Origin: JBAZKK01 sp041650795
Lineage (GTDB): Bacteria; Omnitrophota; Gorgyraeia; Gygaellales; Profunditerraquicolaceae
Direction: 5' to 3'
Length of the DNA stretch: 48,708 nucleotides
Assembly (NCBI GenBank): GCA_041650795.1
Contig: JBAZKK010000006.1
Coordinates: 1-48,708, forward strand
The notes under the pieces: model-generated
What the model saw: only the letters and a program-made list of their open reading frames with translations
Told to the model about the DNA's origin: nothing
Database searches by the model: none
Part shown: one piece after another, positions 15,430-24,358 of the stretch
Position numbering within the stretch: position 1 is the stretch's first letter
Layout: every line of letters starts with the position of its first letter
Program-made: the position numbers and the translations under genes

Positions 15430-17664
15430 TCAGGCCTTCTTCAGGGAAACGAGCTCCGTAATGATGCTGCCTGCCCACTTATATATATTATTATCCCTGA
15501 TGATGCTGCGCATGTTTTCCATGCGTTTCTTTTTCTCATCCGGAGGCAATTCTATCGTAAACTTTATGGCATCGGCGAACTCCTCGATGGCATAGGGGTT
15601 TATCAAAACCGCATCGGTCAATTCCCTGGCTGCGCCGGTAAACCTGCTCAAGATGAGGGCACCGCTTGAATCTGTCTTGGAAGCGACATATTCCTTGGCT
15701 ACCAGGTTCATCCCATCGTGCAGGGAGCTGACAATGCATAAATCCGCCAGCATATAATACGGCCTGATCTCCTCCGGTGAAAAATACCTCTTTAGATATA
15801 CTATCGGCTTCCATTCGCTGCTGGAGTATTTCCAGTTCTTGTTCTCTACCAGCTCGTCAATCTCTCCGGTTAATTCATGGTAGCGTTTTATGTGGGTGCG
15901 GCTGGGCGCGGCCAGCTGGATAAACACGAATTTTTCGCGGTACTCCGGGTATTTCTCCAGGAACCGGTCAATGGCCAGTATGCGCTCGATGATGCCCTTG
16001 GTGTAATCGATCCTGTCCACCCCCACTGCCACAATCTTGCCTTCCAGCTGGAACTCCTCGCGGATCCTGTTGAGGCGGTTGTTTTCTTCGGCGGAAAGGC
16101 TAACGGAGAGATAACCGTCAACGCTGATGGAAAATGCCCTCACCAGCGTTTCCTTGTTGCTCCTTACGACGCTGAATTTCTCGGTATCAACGCGGCACTC
16201 AATCAGACGGTTAGTGGTATCAAGGAAGTTATTGCAGTGGAACTGCACGTGAAAGCCTATCATGTCGCAGGCAAGCATGCCTTCCAGTATCTGTCTCTGG
16301 TAGGGGCATATCGCGAAGACCTCCGGATTAGGCCAGGGGATATGCCAGAACAAGGCAACGGTCGCGTCAGGCCTCTTCTCCTTAATCATCTTTCCAAGCA
16401 GGGTAAAATGATAATCCTGGATAAACACAAAGGGGGCATTGACAGGAAGCTCCTCCAGGATATTATCGGCAAACTTCTGGTTGACCTCCTTGTACATCTG
16501 CCAGTCTGATTCCCGGAATATCGGGCGGGTATGCGTAACATGGCAGAGCGGCCATAAACCCTCGTTGGAAAACCCGTAATAATAGCCATCCTCCTCTTCC
16601 TTTGTAAGCCATACCCTTTTTAAGATATAGCGGTTATCCTTCGGTGGGACCCCGAGCTTGTTTTTGGAATTCACGAATCTTCTGTCTGCCTCGGCGCTGC
16701 CGTGGGCAATCCAAGTCCCGCCGCAGGCGCGCAATATCGGGTCAATTGCGGTGACGACACCGCTTGCGGGGCGCACGCACCTGGGCTTACCGGTATCATC
16801 GTCTATTATATGCATATAAGGTTCCCTGTTGGAAACCACGAAGAATGCGTTCTCCCCCAGCTTGGCGCGGATGAGGTTCCTCAATTTATCCTCTGTCCAG
16901 AGGTCTTCCTTCTGAAATTTCTCATGCGCCTCTTCGCTTACCACTTTGCGCGCGACCCGAAGGCCCAGGGCTACCTGTTCTACCTCGCTGACAAGCTTGC
17001 CAAACTCGCCTTTTTCTTCGAATGGCCGCAGCTTATCAATATCTCCGCGCTGGAAATGCATAAACCATTGCGTAAGCCGGCGCATGGGCAGAATAAAAAT
17101 CTGCCTCTGGATTAAGAAAACAGCCGCGGTTATCAACAATATGAGCGCAGCCAAAGTAATACTGAACCTCTTCCACAGTTCCACCATGGTGGTAAAAAGA
17201 TACGAGGTATCGTAGATCACCTCGGCCAGCCCCAAAACATTACCCTCCTCATCCAGCACCGGGAGAATATAACTGTAAACGGTATTATCCCCGTATTTTT
17301 CCAATGCCCCCCGCGGGCTCTTGGTAGCCAGGATATCATTGATATAAGGTTTGCCCTTTTTACTCCAGCCTGAAAACCTCTGGGTGATAGCAAGGATATC
17401 GCCGTTTTTATCGTAGATAACGCACCCCTGCAAGCGCTCCCGGCGCTGAAAACTCTCAACCTGGCGGTTGGCGCCTTTGCGGTCATTGTTTATAAGGATA
17501 TACCTAACGTGGGATTCCTGGGCCTCGTCTACCGCCTTGGCCTTCATCTTGAGGTCATCCATCATCTTATCTTCGGTAGAGCGTATTTGCCAGATGCCAA
17601 AAACGCTAAAAACCAGCGTTACGATAATAAGAATGGGTAAAACCAAAAAAATAGCCCGTTTCAC
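15430..17664 (-). CDS. otsA: Trehalose-6-phosphate synthase fused to a membrane receptor (Cache-like + HAMP)
   Basis: A 744-residue fusion. Residues 5-25 form membrane helix 1. About 26-167 form an extracytoplasmic domain of Cache/PAS type (CVIYDKNGDILA, then YSYILPVLDEEGNVLGLAEV). About 168-192 form helix 2 and 193-245 a HAMP-like linker (ILPMRRLTQWFMHFQRGDID). From about 274 on is a complete GT20 enzyme: VVSNREPY, WHIPWPNPEVF, VGVDRIDYTKGI, and SSLHDGMNLVAKEYVAS. Ordinary OtsA has about 470 residues and no membrane part. The architecture suggests trehalose synthesis controlled directly by an external signal. It is followed by otsB, and its ATG overlaps the mscS stop by 4 bases. Confidence 0.92.
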   Translation of the reverse strand: MKRAIFLVLPILIIVTLVFSVFGIWQIRSTEDKMMDDLKMKAKAVDEAQESHVRYILINNDRKGANRQVESFQRRERLQGCVIYDKNGDILAITQRFSGWSKKGKPYINDILATKSPRGALEKYGDNTVYSYILPVLDEEGNVLGLAEVIYDTSYLFTTMVELWKRFSITLAALILLITAAVFLIQRQIFILPMRRLTQWFMHFQRGDIDKLRPFEEKGEFGKLVSEVEQVALGLRVARKVVSEEAHEKFQKEDLWTEDKLRNLIRAKLGENAFFVVSNREPYMHIIDDDTGKPRCVRPASGVVTAIDPILRACGGTWIAHGSAEADRRFVNSKNKLGVPPKDNRYILKRVWLTKEEEDGYYYGFSNEGLWPLCHVTHTRPIFRESDWQMYKEVNQKFADNILEELPVNAPFVFIQDYHFTLLGKMIKEKRPDATVALFWHIPWPNPEVFAICPYQRQILEGMLACDMIGFHVQFHCNNFLDTTNRLIECRVDTEKFSVVRSNKETLVRAFSISVDGYLSVSLSAEENNRLNRIREEFQLEGKIVAVGVDRIDYTKGIIERILAIDRFLEKYPEYREKFVFIQLAAPSRTHIKRYHELTGEIDELVENKNWKYSSSEWKPIVYLKRYFSPEEIRPYYMLADLCIVSSLHDGMNLVAKEYVASKTDSSGALILSRFTGAARELTDAVLINPYAIEEFADAIKFTIELPPDEKKKRMENMRSIIRDNNIYKWAGSIITELVSLKKA

Positions 17665-18716
17665 TTTTCCTTCTCCTGCGCATAGTTTATCGCCCTTATC
17701 GGATACGGTATGACTATGCCCTCCCTGGCATAGCGCTCCTGCAGCCTCTTGATGAATTCGTGTTTAACCAGATACTGATCCACGAATTCCTTTACCCTTA
17801 ATATTACGGTGAGGTTAATGCTGAAATCGCTGAAAGAACCGTAACGTATAAACGGCTCAAATTCCGGCGCGCCTCCGGTAACCTCGGTTAACACCTGCTT
17901 GGCTACCTCGCAGGTAACGCGTTCCACCTTTTTCAGGTCGCTGTTATAATGCACCCCGAGGTTGACCAGAACCGCCATCTCTTTATCAGGCAGGTAATAA
18001 TTCGTAATAATGGCCTTGGTCAACTTTTCGTTTGGAACAAGTATGATATTATTAGGCAGCATCTTTATCTTTGTCGTGCGCCAGTTTATATCGGTAACGT
18101 AGCCCTCGTCCCCGGAATCCAATCTTATATAATCACCTACCCTTATCTGCTTGGATAAGATGATATAGAAACCCGAGAAGAGGTTGGAAAGGGTATCCTG
18201 AAGAGCAAGGGCGACTGCCAGTCCTCCCACGCCCAGGGTAGCCAGGATCGGCGCGATAGAAATCCCCAGACTGTTTAAAATAACCATGATGCCGACGGCG
18301 AATATGATAAGGCGCGCGACGTTCTGGGTAAGCGATGTGATGGGCATGGCCGACTGCAGTTTTATCGAATAGCTCTTGATGAGGTTACCGGCGATATTTG
18401 CCAGGACCGCCGTTACCACCAGAATACCCAGGACAAAAAGCACCCTATCTACGGTCTGGGTAAAATCCTGAGGCAGCCTCGAAGCATCCATGCCGAAATA
18501 AACGCCTAATATCAGGACTAAAAGCATAAAGGGTTTTTTGAGGGCTGCAATGATGATATCGTCGACCTTGCTACTGGTGTTTTGGGACCACCTGACAAGG
18601 CGGCTGAAGACTATCCTCCTTAAGAGATAACCGATTAACATAGTTGCCGCCAATATCGCAAGCGGAACAAGCAAATCCCTGGTATTAGCCGGTAATGAAT
18701 TAAGCCATAGATTCAT
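17661..18716 (-). CDS. mscS: MscS-family mechanosensitive channel
   Basis: A 351-residue protein with about five N-terminal helices, then the pore helix and beta domain of MscS: ATLGVGGLAVALALQDTLSNLFSGFYIILSKQIRVGDYI, with the glycine/alanine-rich pore, and the NWRTTKI and VPNEKL motifs. The cytoplasmic alpha/beta domain ends near RYAREGIVIPYPIR. It releases solutes on sudden drops in osmolarity. As first gene of the trehalose operon, with a 4-base overlap onto otsA, it places the whole block in osmotic adaptation. Confidence 0.92.
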   Translation of the reverse strand: MNLWLNSLPANTRDLLVPLAILAATMLIGYLLRRIVFSRLVRWSQNTSSKVDDIIIAALKKPFMLLVLILGVYFGMDASRLPQDFTQTVDRVLFVLGILVVTAVLANIAGNLIKSYSIKLQSAMPITSLTQNVARLIIFAVGIMVILNSLGISIAPILATLGVGGLAVALALQDTLSNLFSGFYIILSKQIRVGDYIRLDSGDEGYVTDINWRTTKIKMLPNNIILVPNEKLTKAIITNYYLPDKEMAVLVNLGVHYNSDLKKVERVTCEVAKQVLTEVTGGAPEFEPFIRYGSFSDFSINLTVILRVKEFVDQYLVKHEFIKRLQERYAREGIVIPYPIRAINYAQEKEK

Positions 18717-18774
18717 CTTACGGTTCTCCTGGTTATGGTTTTCTTAACTTTCTCCATAAAAAGCATATAATCTT

Positions 18775-18802
18775 TTTATACTACAGCGGCATCCGCTGTC
18801 AA
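18775..18802 (-). promoter_or_regulatory. Promoter of the mscS-trehalose operon with embedded palindrome
   Basis: On the minus strand TTGACA (complement of 18797-18802) and TATAAA (complement of 18775-18780) are 16 bases apart. The spacer and the edge of the -35 box hold a perfect palindrome at 18783-18799 (ACAGCGG-CAT-CCGCTGT, 7-bp arms). This position fits an operator for a repressor. No U-run follows, so a terminator is unlikely. The leader to the mscS ATG is about 50 bases and contains AGGAGA before the start. Confidence 0.62.
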
Positions 18803-18815
18803 GGTCTTTTAAGAG

Positions 18816-19451
18816 TTACCTAAAAATCAGGTGAAACAAAAATCCTATAAAACCGTAGATTGCGTTCTGCATAAATACTATTACGGGATTAAGCAACCCC
18901 GTAAAAAGCAGGAATATCAGGATAAAAAATCCGTAAGGCTCCAGCCTCGCAAGGCCCTGCTGGGCATCCTCGGGAAGAAAAGCCATCAGGATCCTGGAGC
19001 CGTCAAGCGGCGGGATAGGTATAAGATTGAACGCCCCCAGGATTATGTTTATCCTCACCACAATCGAAAGGGCGGTGTAGAGGCCTGGATTGGAGCCTAC
19101 CGCGTGAAACTGCAATAAAAACAAGGCAACTGTCGCTATCAGAATATTCGTGGCACATCCTGCCAGGGAAACGCATATCAACCCGAGGCGGGTATTCTTA
19201 AGCCTGTAGTAATCTACCGGAACCGGCTTTGCCCAGCCAAAACCCACCAGGAAAAGCATGAGGGTGCCGAGGGGGTCGAGGTGCGAAAGCGGATTAAGAG
19301 TCAGGCGGCCGTAGTGCCTGGCGGTATCGTCCCCAAAAAAGTGCGCCATCCAACCGTGGGCCACTTCGTGCGCAATCACGGAATAAAGAAGCAACGCCGC
19401 CAATACGATAAAGAGCTGCGGGTTGCTGAACAGCAATGATATCAAACCCAT
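18816..19451 (-). CDS. Site-2-protease-like M50 membrane metalloprotease
   Basis: A 211-residue polytopic protein. H28-E-V-A-H32 in helix 1 is the zinc-binding HExxH. LNPLSHLDPLGTLMLFLVGFGWAKPVP and NLIPIPPLDGSRIL (third zinc ligand Asp) match the short S2P/M50 group without PDZ domains. It cleaves substrates inside the membrane; the target is unknown. It lies 3 bases after the pyruvate kinase gene and is probably the end of the transcript from the hemerythrin or Cache gene. Confidence 0.9.
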   Translation of the reverse strand: MGLISLLFSNPQLFIVLAALLLYSVIAHEVAHGWMAHFFGDDTARHYGRLTLNPLSHLDPLGTLMLFLVGFGWAKPVPVDYYRLKNTRLGLICVSLAGCATNILIATVALFLLQFHAVGSNPGLYTALSIVVRINIILGAFNLIPIPPLDGSRILMAFLPEDAQQGLARLEPYGFFILIFLLFTGLLNPVIVFMQNAIYGFIGFLFHLIFR

Positions 19452-19454
19452 CCC

Positions 19455-20525
19455 CTACTCCTTTTTATGCATGGTTGTCAATGATAATCCGAAAGGTTCT
19501 TTTTTGCCTTTCTTTAAAAAACCGCTCGTAAACCTGATGATATCGCGCATCATCCTGACCGACTCTACCGGATACTTACCTACCGCTGTCTCCGCGGATA
19601 ACATCAGGTAATCGGAACCGTCGAGCACCGCGTTGGCTACGTCGCTTGCCTCCGCGCGCGTAGGCCTCTGGTGTTCGGTCATACTCTCCAGCATCTGGGT
19701 TGCGGTAATCACGAACTTGCCTTTCAGGTTGCATTTCCTGATAATAATCTTCTGCAGGATGGGGATCTCGTATACGGGCACCGATACCCCCAGATCGCCG
19801 CGCGCCACAATAATGCCGTCGGCAACCTCGATAATCTCATCGATATTCTCCAGGCCCTGCCGGTTCTCGATCTTGGCTATTATTTTGTGCCCGAAGGGAC
19901 CGGACTTTATATAATCCCTAAGCTCTAATATGTCGTTTTTGCCCCTTACGAATGACTGCGCTATAAAATCCACCCTGTTGGCCATGCCGAAATCCAGGTC
20001 CATCTTGTCCTTATCGGTGAGCCCCTTAAAACTTAATGCGGCCTCGGGGATATTAATCCCCTTATTTTCCTTAAGCAGGCCGGGGATGACTACCTCGGTC
20101 TTGAGGTAATCCCTTGCCGATTCTTTGACAACCAGCATAATATTGCCGTCGTCTATATATATGGGGCTGCCGCGCTTTATCTCCTTCAACGGTCCTCCGT
20201 AATCAAAGGGGACTGTGTTTTTGCGCCCCGCCAGACCCCCGTTGGCTAAAAAAAGATTCTCTCCTTTCCTTAGGAAGACCGGCCTGTTTCCCGCGAGCCT
20301 GCCGATCCTTACCCTGTAGCCCTCAAGATCCTGCAATATCTTTATATTGTAGCCGTATTTTTTATTTAACCCCCTGATTGCGTCTATCCGCAGCTGGTGC
20401 TCTCCAGGTGCGCCGTGGGAAAAATTCAGCCTCGCTATCGCCATGCCGGCAAACGCCATTTTTTTTAATACGGCCGGGCTGGCGCTTGCAGGGCCAATGG
20501 TAGAGATTATCTTTGCCTCGGACAT
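19455..20525 (-). CDS. pyk: Pyruvate kinase lacking the C-terminal regulatory domain
   Basis: A protein of about 356 residues with the catalytic core of pyruvate kinase: STIGPAS, ARLNFSHG, AKIENRQGLENIDEI (Lys/Glu), VARGDLGV (metal Asp), TATQMLESM and RPTRAEASDVANAVLDG. It stops soon after LSAETAVGKYP and RMMRDI, so the C domain (about 110 residues) is absent. The usual TKGPEIR loop reads DLEGYRVR, a change at a conserved site. A TTG at 20552 gives a longer frame, but the ATG at 20525 with AAAGGAG upstream is preferred. It follows the P-type ATPase gene closely. Function as a pyruvate kinase is likely but should be tested. Confidence 0.82.
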   Translation of the reverse strand: MSEAKIISTIGPASASPAVLKKMAFAGMAIARLNFSHGAPGEHQLRIDAIRGLNKKYGYNIKILQDLEGYRVRIGRLAGNRPVFLRKGENLFLANGGLAGRKNTVPFDYGGPLKEIKRGSPIYIDDGNIMLVVKESARDYLKTEVVIPGLLKENKGINIPEAALSFKGLTDKDKMDLDFGMANRVDFIAQSFVRGKNDILELRDYIKSGPFGHKIIAKIENRQGLENIDEIIEVADGIIVARGDLGVSVPVYEIPILQKIIIRKCNLKGKFVITATQMLESMTEHQRPTRAEASDVANAVLDGSDYLMLSAETAVGKYPVESVRMMRDIIRFTSGFLKKGKKEPFGLSLTTMHKKE

Positions 20526-20548
20526 TCGGCGCGGTCTCCTTTCTTTAA

Positions 20549-22996
20549 TCAAATGCTGCCTGCGTTTGTAAAACCTGCGCTTCCTCGGTCAAACTTTATG
20601 CCGACGTGGTCCAGGATTCTGTCAAACCTGACTTTTACAAAGTCGGTTATGACAAAAAATGCCAGGGCGTAAGCCCACACGAACCCGGCCAATCCCCACC
20701 CTATCGGTTTCATAAATACGCCGTATACCGCAAAGACGGTAGCCACAAGCTTGGTTGATTCAGCCGTCCAAAATAAGACTGCCGCAGGATAAGGGCGGCT
20801 CCAAAAAGGCTCCTCTCCTGTCCTGGCCAGATACAGGGTCATATGCCCGGCAACGGTAAGCTTAAGGAATATGAGGGTCTGGATGGCGGTGCGGTCCAGG
20901 AGCAGCACGCGCTCGCCTATCCAGAACAACAAGAAACTCGCAAATACGCCCATGATGCCGAGCATGCTTGCCAGGCTCAATACCCTGCGCATATTCCAGC
21001 TCACGGGGTCCTGGTAAAGCTTGGTATTATCGTAGGCGATCATCATGATAGGGACATCGTTTAGCAACGCCAGGAGCACTATCATTACCGCCGTCACCGG
21101 ATAAAAATTGAAGACAAGGATGGAGAGCGTCATAAACAACAGCACCCTGATTGTCTCCGCCATCCGGTAGATGGTGTAGCTGTTCATGCGTTTGAATATC
21201 CTGCGGCTTTCTTTGATGGCATCGATAATCACCGATAACCCCGGTCTGGTGAGCACGATATCGGCTGCTGATTTTGCCGCATCGGTAGCGCCGCTAACCG
21301 CGATACCGGCGTCGGCTTTCTTAAGCGCCGGGGCGTCGTTGACCCCGTCTCCGGTCATACCCACGATATGGCCCCTCCTCTGCAGCTGCTCTACGATGCT
21401 GTATTTGTGCTCGGGGAAAACCTGGGCAAACCCGTCCGCCTCTTCCATCATGCGTTGAGCCTGGGCATCGGACTTATCCATAAAAGAGGACGCGGGCATG
21501 ATGTTGGTCCCGAGGTTGACCTCTCTGGCAATCTCCCTGGCAACGGCAAGATGGTCACCGGTAACCATCTTGACGTCCAACCCCATCCCCTGGGCAGTCT
21601 TGATTGTCTCGGCAGAATCCTCCCGCGGCGGGTCATAAAGCGCGACAAGACCCAGGAGCTGCCAATTGCCGCTGTTGTCGGTTTTGGCCACGCCAAGGCT
21701 GCGGTACCCTTTTGCCGCAAAATCGTCCACGCAACTCTCAACCTCATCCGCGACATTTTCCTTATTAGACACCAGAGACAGGATAATCTGCGGCGCTCCT
21801 TTAGCTACCTTAAAACGCCTCCCGCCGGAATCCTCGATAGTTGCCTCGGTGCGTTTTGCAACCGGGTCAAAAGGCTTGAATTCAAGTGCTTTATATCCCG
21901 TCAGAGAAACGATAACCTCTTTGTCTAACTTTGCCCTGGCAATAATGGTATTATCGATAGGATCCTCATCCTCCTGCCGCGATGCTAAAACTCCCGCCAG
22001 AAGGACGTCGTTGTCTTTAAATCCTCCGAAGGGCTTTATTTCCCTGACGCTAAGTTCGTTTTTCGTAATGGTGCCGGTCTTGTCCGAACAGAGCACATCT
22101 ACGCCGGCCATCTCTTCGATGGCAACGAGCTTGCTTACGATCGCTTCCTTGCGTGCAAGCGCCACTGCTCCTACTGCCATGGTTACCGTAAGCACCGCAG
22201 GCAAGGCTACGGGTATAGAAGCAACCACGAGGATTAATGCGAACTGGAGTATCTTGAGTATCTGCTCGTGGCGGAAGAGTGCCACGATAAAGATAAGACC
22301 TACCAGCGCCACTGCAAGGACGATGAGATAATCCCCTATCTTTATCACCGCCTTCTGGAAATGGCTGTGCTTTTTGGCCTCGGCAACAAGCTTAGTGGTC
22401 TTGCCGAAATAGGTATTCATGCCGGTTGCAACCACCAGGGCGTCCATTTCACCCTGGCGGGCGATTGAGCTGGAATAAGCGATATCGCCGGCGTGCTTTT
22501 CTACGGGAAGGGATTCTCCGGTAAGCGCCGCCTGGTCAACCAACAGATACTGCCCCTCCGTAAGCTTGATGTCGGCCGGTATGATATCCCCCAGGCGCAT
22601 ACGTATTACGTCTCCCGGAACAAGCTCGCTGGCAGCAATATCGGACCATCTCCCGTCGCGCAGCACCCGCGCCTTAAGCGCCAGCCTTTTCTTCAATAAT
22701 TCAATGGCGTTGTCGGCCTTGTACTCCTGCCAGAATCCTACTATGGAATTCACCAGGAGCATCGCAAAGATAATCCAGAAATCCTGCCACTGGCGGGTAA
22801 CCGCTGAAAGCACGGCGGCGGTCTCTATCATCCATGGGATAGGACCCCAAAAATACCTAAGGAACTTAACAAAAGGGTTGGCCCTCTTTTCGATTATCTC
22901 GTTAAGGCCGTATTGCTTAAGCCTCCTGCCTGCTTCATCAGAAGACAAACCGCGCCTGCCTGAAGAAAGATTATCCACGTTATCCCGGGCGTTCAT
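20549..22996 (-). CDS. P3A-type plasma-membrane proton ATPase
   Basis: This 815-residue P-type ATPase belongs to the PMA-like H+ pump group. It has an N-terminal LSSDEAGRRLKQYGLNEI segment, the TGES loop (159-162), IPVALPAV in helix 4, phosphorylated D305 in CSDKTGT, and MTGDGVNDAPALKKADAGIAV. The helix-6 region (ALLNDVPIMMIAYD) fits proton pumps rather than Ca2+ or heavy-metal pumps. It consumes ATP to export H+, which complements the ion-pumping hydrogenase. It starts 27 bases after the Cache-protein gene and its stop overlaps the region just before pyk. Confidence 0.93.
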   Translation of the reverse strand: MNARDNVDNLSSGRRGLSSDEAGRRLKQYGLNEIIEKRANPFVKFLRYFWGPIPWMIETAAVLSAVTRQWQDFWIIFAMLLVNSIVGFWQEYKADNAIELLKKRLALKARVLRDGRWSDIAASELVPGDVIRMRLGDIIPADIKLTEGQYLLVDQAALTGESLPVEKHAGDIAYSSSIARQGEMDALVVATGMNTYFGKTTKLVAEAKKHSHFQKAVIKIGDYLIVLAVALVGLIFIVALFRHEQILKILQFALILVVASIPVALPAVLTVTMAVGAVALARKEAIVSKLVAIEEMAGVDVLCSDKTGTITKNELSVREIKPFGGFKDNDVLLAGVLASRQEDEDPIDNTIIARAKLDKEVIVSLTGYKALEFKPFDPVAKRTEATIEDSGGRRFKVAKGAPQIILSLVSNKENVADEVESCVDDFAAKGYRSLGVAKTDNSGNWQLLGLVALYDPPREDSAETIKTAQGMGLDVKMVTGDHLAVAREIAREVNLGTNIMPASSFMDKSDAQAQRMMEEADGFAQVFPEHKYSIVEQLQRRGHIVGMTGDGVNDAPALKKADAGIAVSGATDAAKSAADIVLTRPGLSVIIDAIKESRRIFKRMNSYTIYRMAETIRVLLFMTLSILVFNFYPVTAVMIVLLALLNDVPIMMIAYDNTKLYQDPVSWNMRRVLSLASMLGIMGVFASFLLFWIGERVLLLDRTAIQTLIFLKLTVAGHMTLYLARTGEEPFWSRPYPAAVLFWTAESTKLVATVFAVYGVFMKPIGWGLAGFVWAYALAFFVITDFVKVRFDRILDHVGIKFDRGSAGFTNAGSI

Positions 22997-23023
22997 GAAT
23001 GCCCTCCCCTTATAAAAATCCGA

Positions 23024-24163
23024 CTAATCCGGCCTGCGGCGGCGCAGGGATTCATGCAACTCCTCCTCTATCTTCCTGCGCTCGTCTATCTCAAGATGCA
23101 GCTGCCTGTTGATTATATTCAGAGCCGCCTGCGATAACGCGGACTCATCCTGCTTCTTGCGGACCCTGTATAAAGAAACCCCAAGTATAACTAAAATCAA
23201 CAATATCGATCCGCTGAAGATAAGGTTATTCAACGCATTCCTGTTGATGGGCCCTGATATCAAGCGATAATCCATCATCAACGCGATAGACCAGGTGTGC
23301 GAACCGATGTTGACCGGGGCAAAAGCAATTAATATCCTTTTGACCCCGGCTGTCTTGCCGCCCGGAGAAAGGTATAGCATATCCGTGCCTTCCTCTCCGG
23401 CAAGCATCCTTTCGATAATATGCTCTGAGCGACGTCGCTCCTCTTCGCCTGGGATATCGTTAATTATAACTCTGACGCTCTTGCCTAAATAACTCCTATC
23501 GCGGTAACTGAGTAAAGTCTTTTCGTTGTCTATCATAAATGCGCGCCGCTCTTCCGCCTGGTTGAGATGCTCAAGCAGCCTGTCTATCCTGCTGACCAGG
23601 ATATCGGCGCGCAGCAGGCCGATAGACCTGCCTTCTTCCGTCACGGGATAGAGATCGGCTATCGCCAACTCGCCGGAAGCTAACCTGAAAACGCTGCTGG
23701 CGTATGGCCGGCCTTCCTCGAGCGTACGTCTTAGCGCGGGCGCCTCTGAGAAGTCCCTGCCTATCATTTCTTCCTTTGCAGGGTCGACATCGACAATCAC
23801 GCCTTTAGCGTTAATCAGATAAAGCGAATCTACCAACTCCTCGACATCCTTGTAAGAACCCTCCAGGTACTCCCGATATTTCTTCCATTCATCCCTGCCG
23901 TATCTGCCTGCGAGCATCTGATGAACGGCGAACTCCGAAGAAAGTATCTCCAGCTCCTGATTGATGTTACCGATGTATTTTTCGATACTCTGGGCTTCGG
24001 ATTTGGCGATAATCAACAGCTGCGCCTGCGCCTCCCTGACCATGGTTCTTTTAAAATCGGCATGGTTTAACCAGGCTTGATAGCAAACCACCGCTAAGAC
24101 AATCGCCAAAACCGGATAAAACCATATTTTCCTGATGATATTGCGCATTTCTCCCCGCCGCAT
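23024..24163 (-). CDS. Orphan Cache-domain membrane sensor
   Basis: A 379-residue protein with membrane helix 1 (about 13-29), a large extracytoplasmic dCache-like domain (SLYLINAKGVIVDVDPAKEEMIGRDFSEAPAL, then VFRLASGELAIADLYPV), and helix 2 (about 313-331). It ends in a cytoplasmic coiled coil of about 45 residues (HLEIDERRKIEEELHESLRRRR). That coiled coil normally leads into a PAS or histidine kinase domain, but here the protein stops and no kinase follows. It may act through a partner or be a truncated receptor. Start codons at 24163 and 24148 are both possible. Confidence 0.78.
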   Translation of the reverse strand: MRRGEMRNIIRKIWFYPVLAIVLAVVCYQAWLNHADFKRTMVREAQAQLLIIAKSEAQSIEKYIGNINQELEILSSEFAVHQMLAGRYGRDEWKKYREYLEGSYKDVEELVDSLYLINAKGVIVDVDPAKEEMIGRDFSEAPALRRTLEEGRPYASSVFRLASGELAIADLYPVTEEGRSIGLLRADILVSRIDRLLEHLNQAEERRAFMIDNEKTLLSYRDRSYLGKSVRVIINDIPGEEERRRSEHIIERMLAGEEGTDMLYLSPGGKTAGVKRILIAFAPVNIGSHTWSIALMMDYRLISGPINRNALNNLIFSGSILLILVILGVSLYRVRKKQDESALSQAALNIINRQLHLEIDERRKIEEELHESLRRRRPD

Positions 24164-24169
24164 CCTGCC

Positions 24170-24358
24170 TTATCCCTCTACCTTTATGGCGCTGACCGGG
24201 CACTGCTGGGCAGCGTCCTTGGCGGCATCCTTTAAGGCATCCGGGACCGGATTCTTATATCCGACTGCCTTATCCCCTTCCATTCTGAATACGTCGGGAC
24301 AGGTCTGGACGCATAAGCCGCAGCCTACGCAAGTGTCCGCATCGACGGAAATTCTCAT
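24170..24358 (-). CDS. Ferredoxin with a single [4Fe-4S] cluster
   Basis: A 62-residue ferredoxin: C10-V-G-C13-G-L-C16 and CP at C20, with a fourth-type cysteine in QQCPVSAI near the end, as in monocluster ferredoxins of the Fer family. Its ATG overlaps the stop of the hemerythrin gene (ATGA), so both are translated together. It could feed the hydrogenase or the superoxide reductase set; this is inference. Confidence 0.9.
   Translation of the reverse strand: MRISVDADTCVGCGLCVQTCPDVFRMEGDKAVGYKNPVPDALKDAAKDAAQQCPVSAIKVEG

Noticed and set aside
15877..16509. A 210-residue open frame on the plus strand opposite otsA
   Set aside because: The minus strand encodes conserved GT20 motifs over the same region, and the plus frame has no recognisable domain. 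The same holds for the long plus frames at 2119-2676 (opposite the NuoH-like gene), 34199-34798 (AsmA) and 46797-47537 (YvlD-like and helicase).
20526..20552. TTG start for pyruvate kinase at 20552
   Set aside because: The ATG at 20525 has AAAGGAG upstream and begins right before the conserved AKIISTIGP segment; the nine extra residues are not part of the family.
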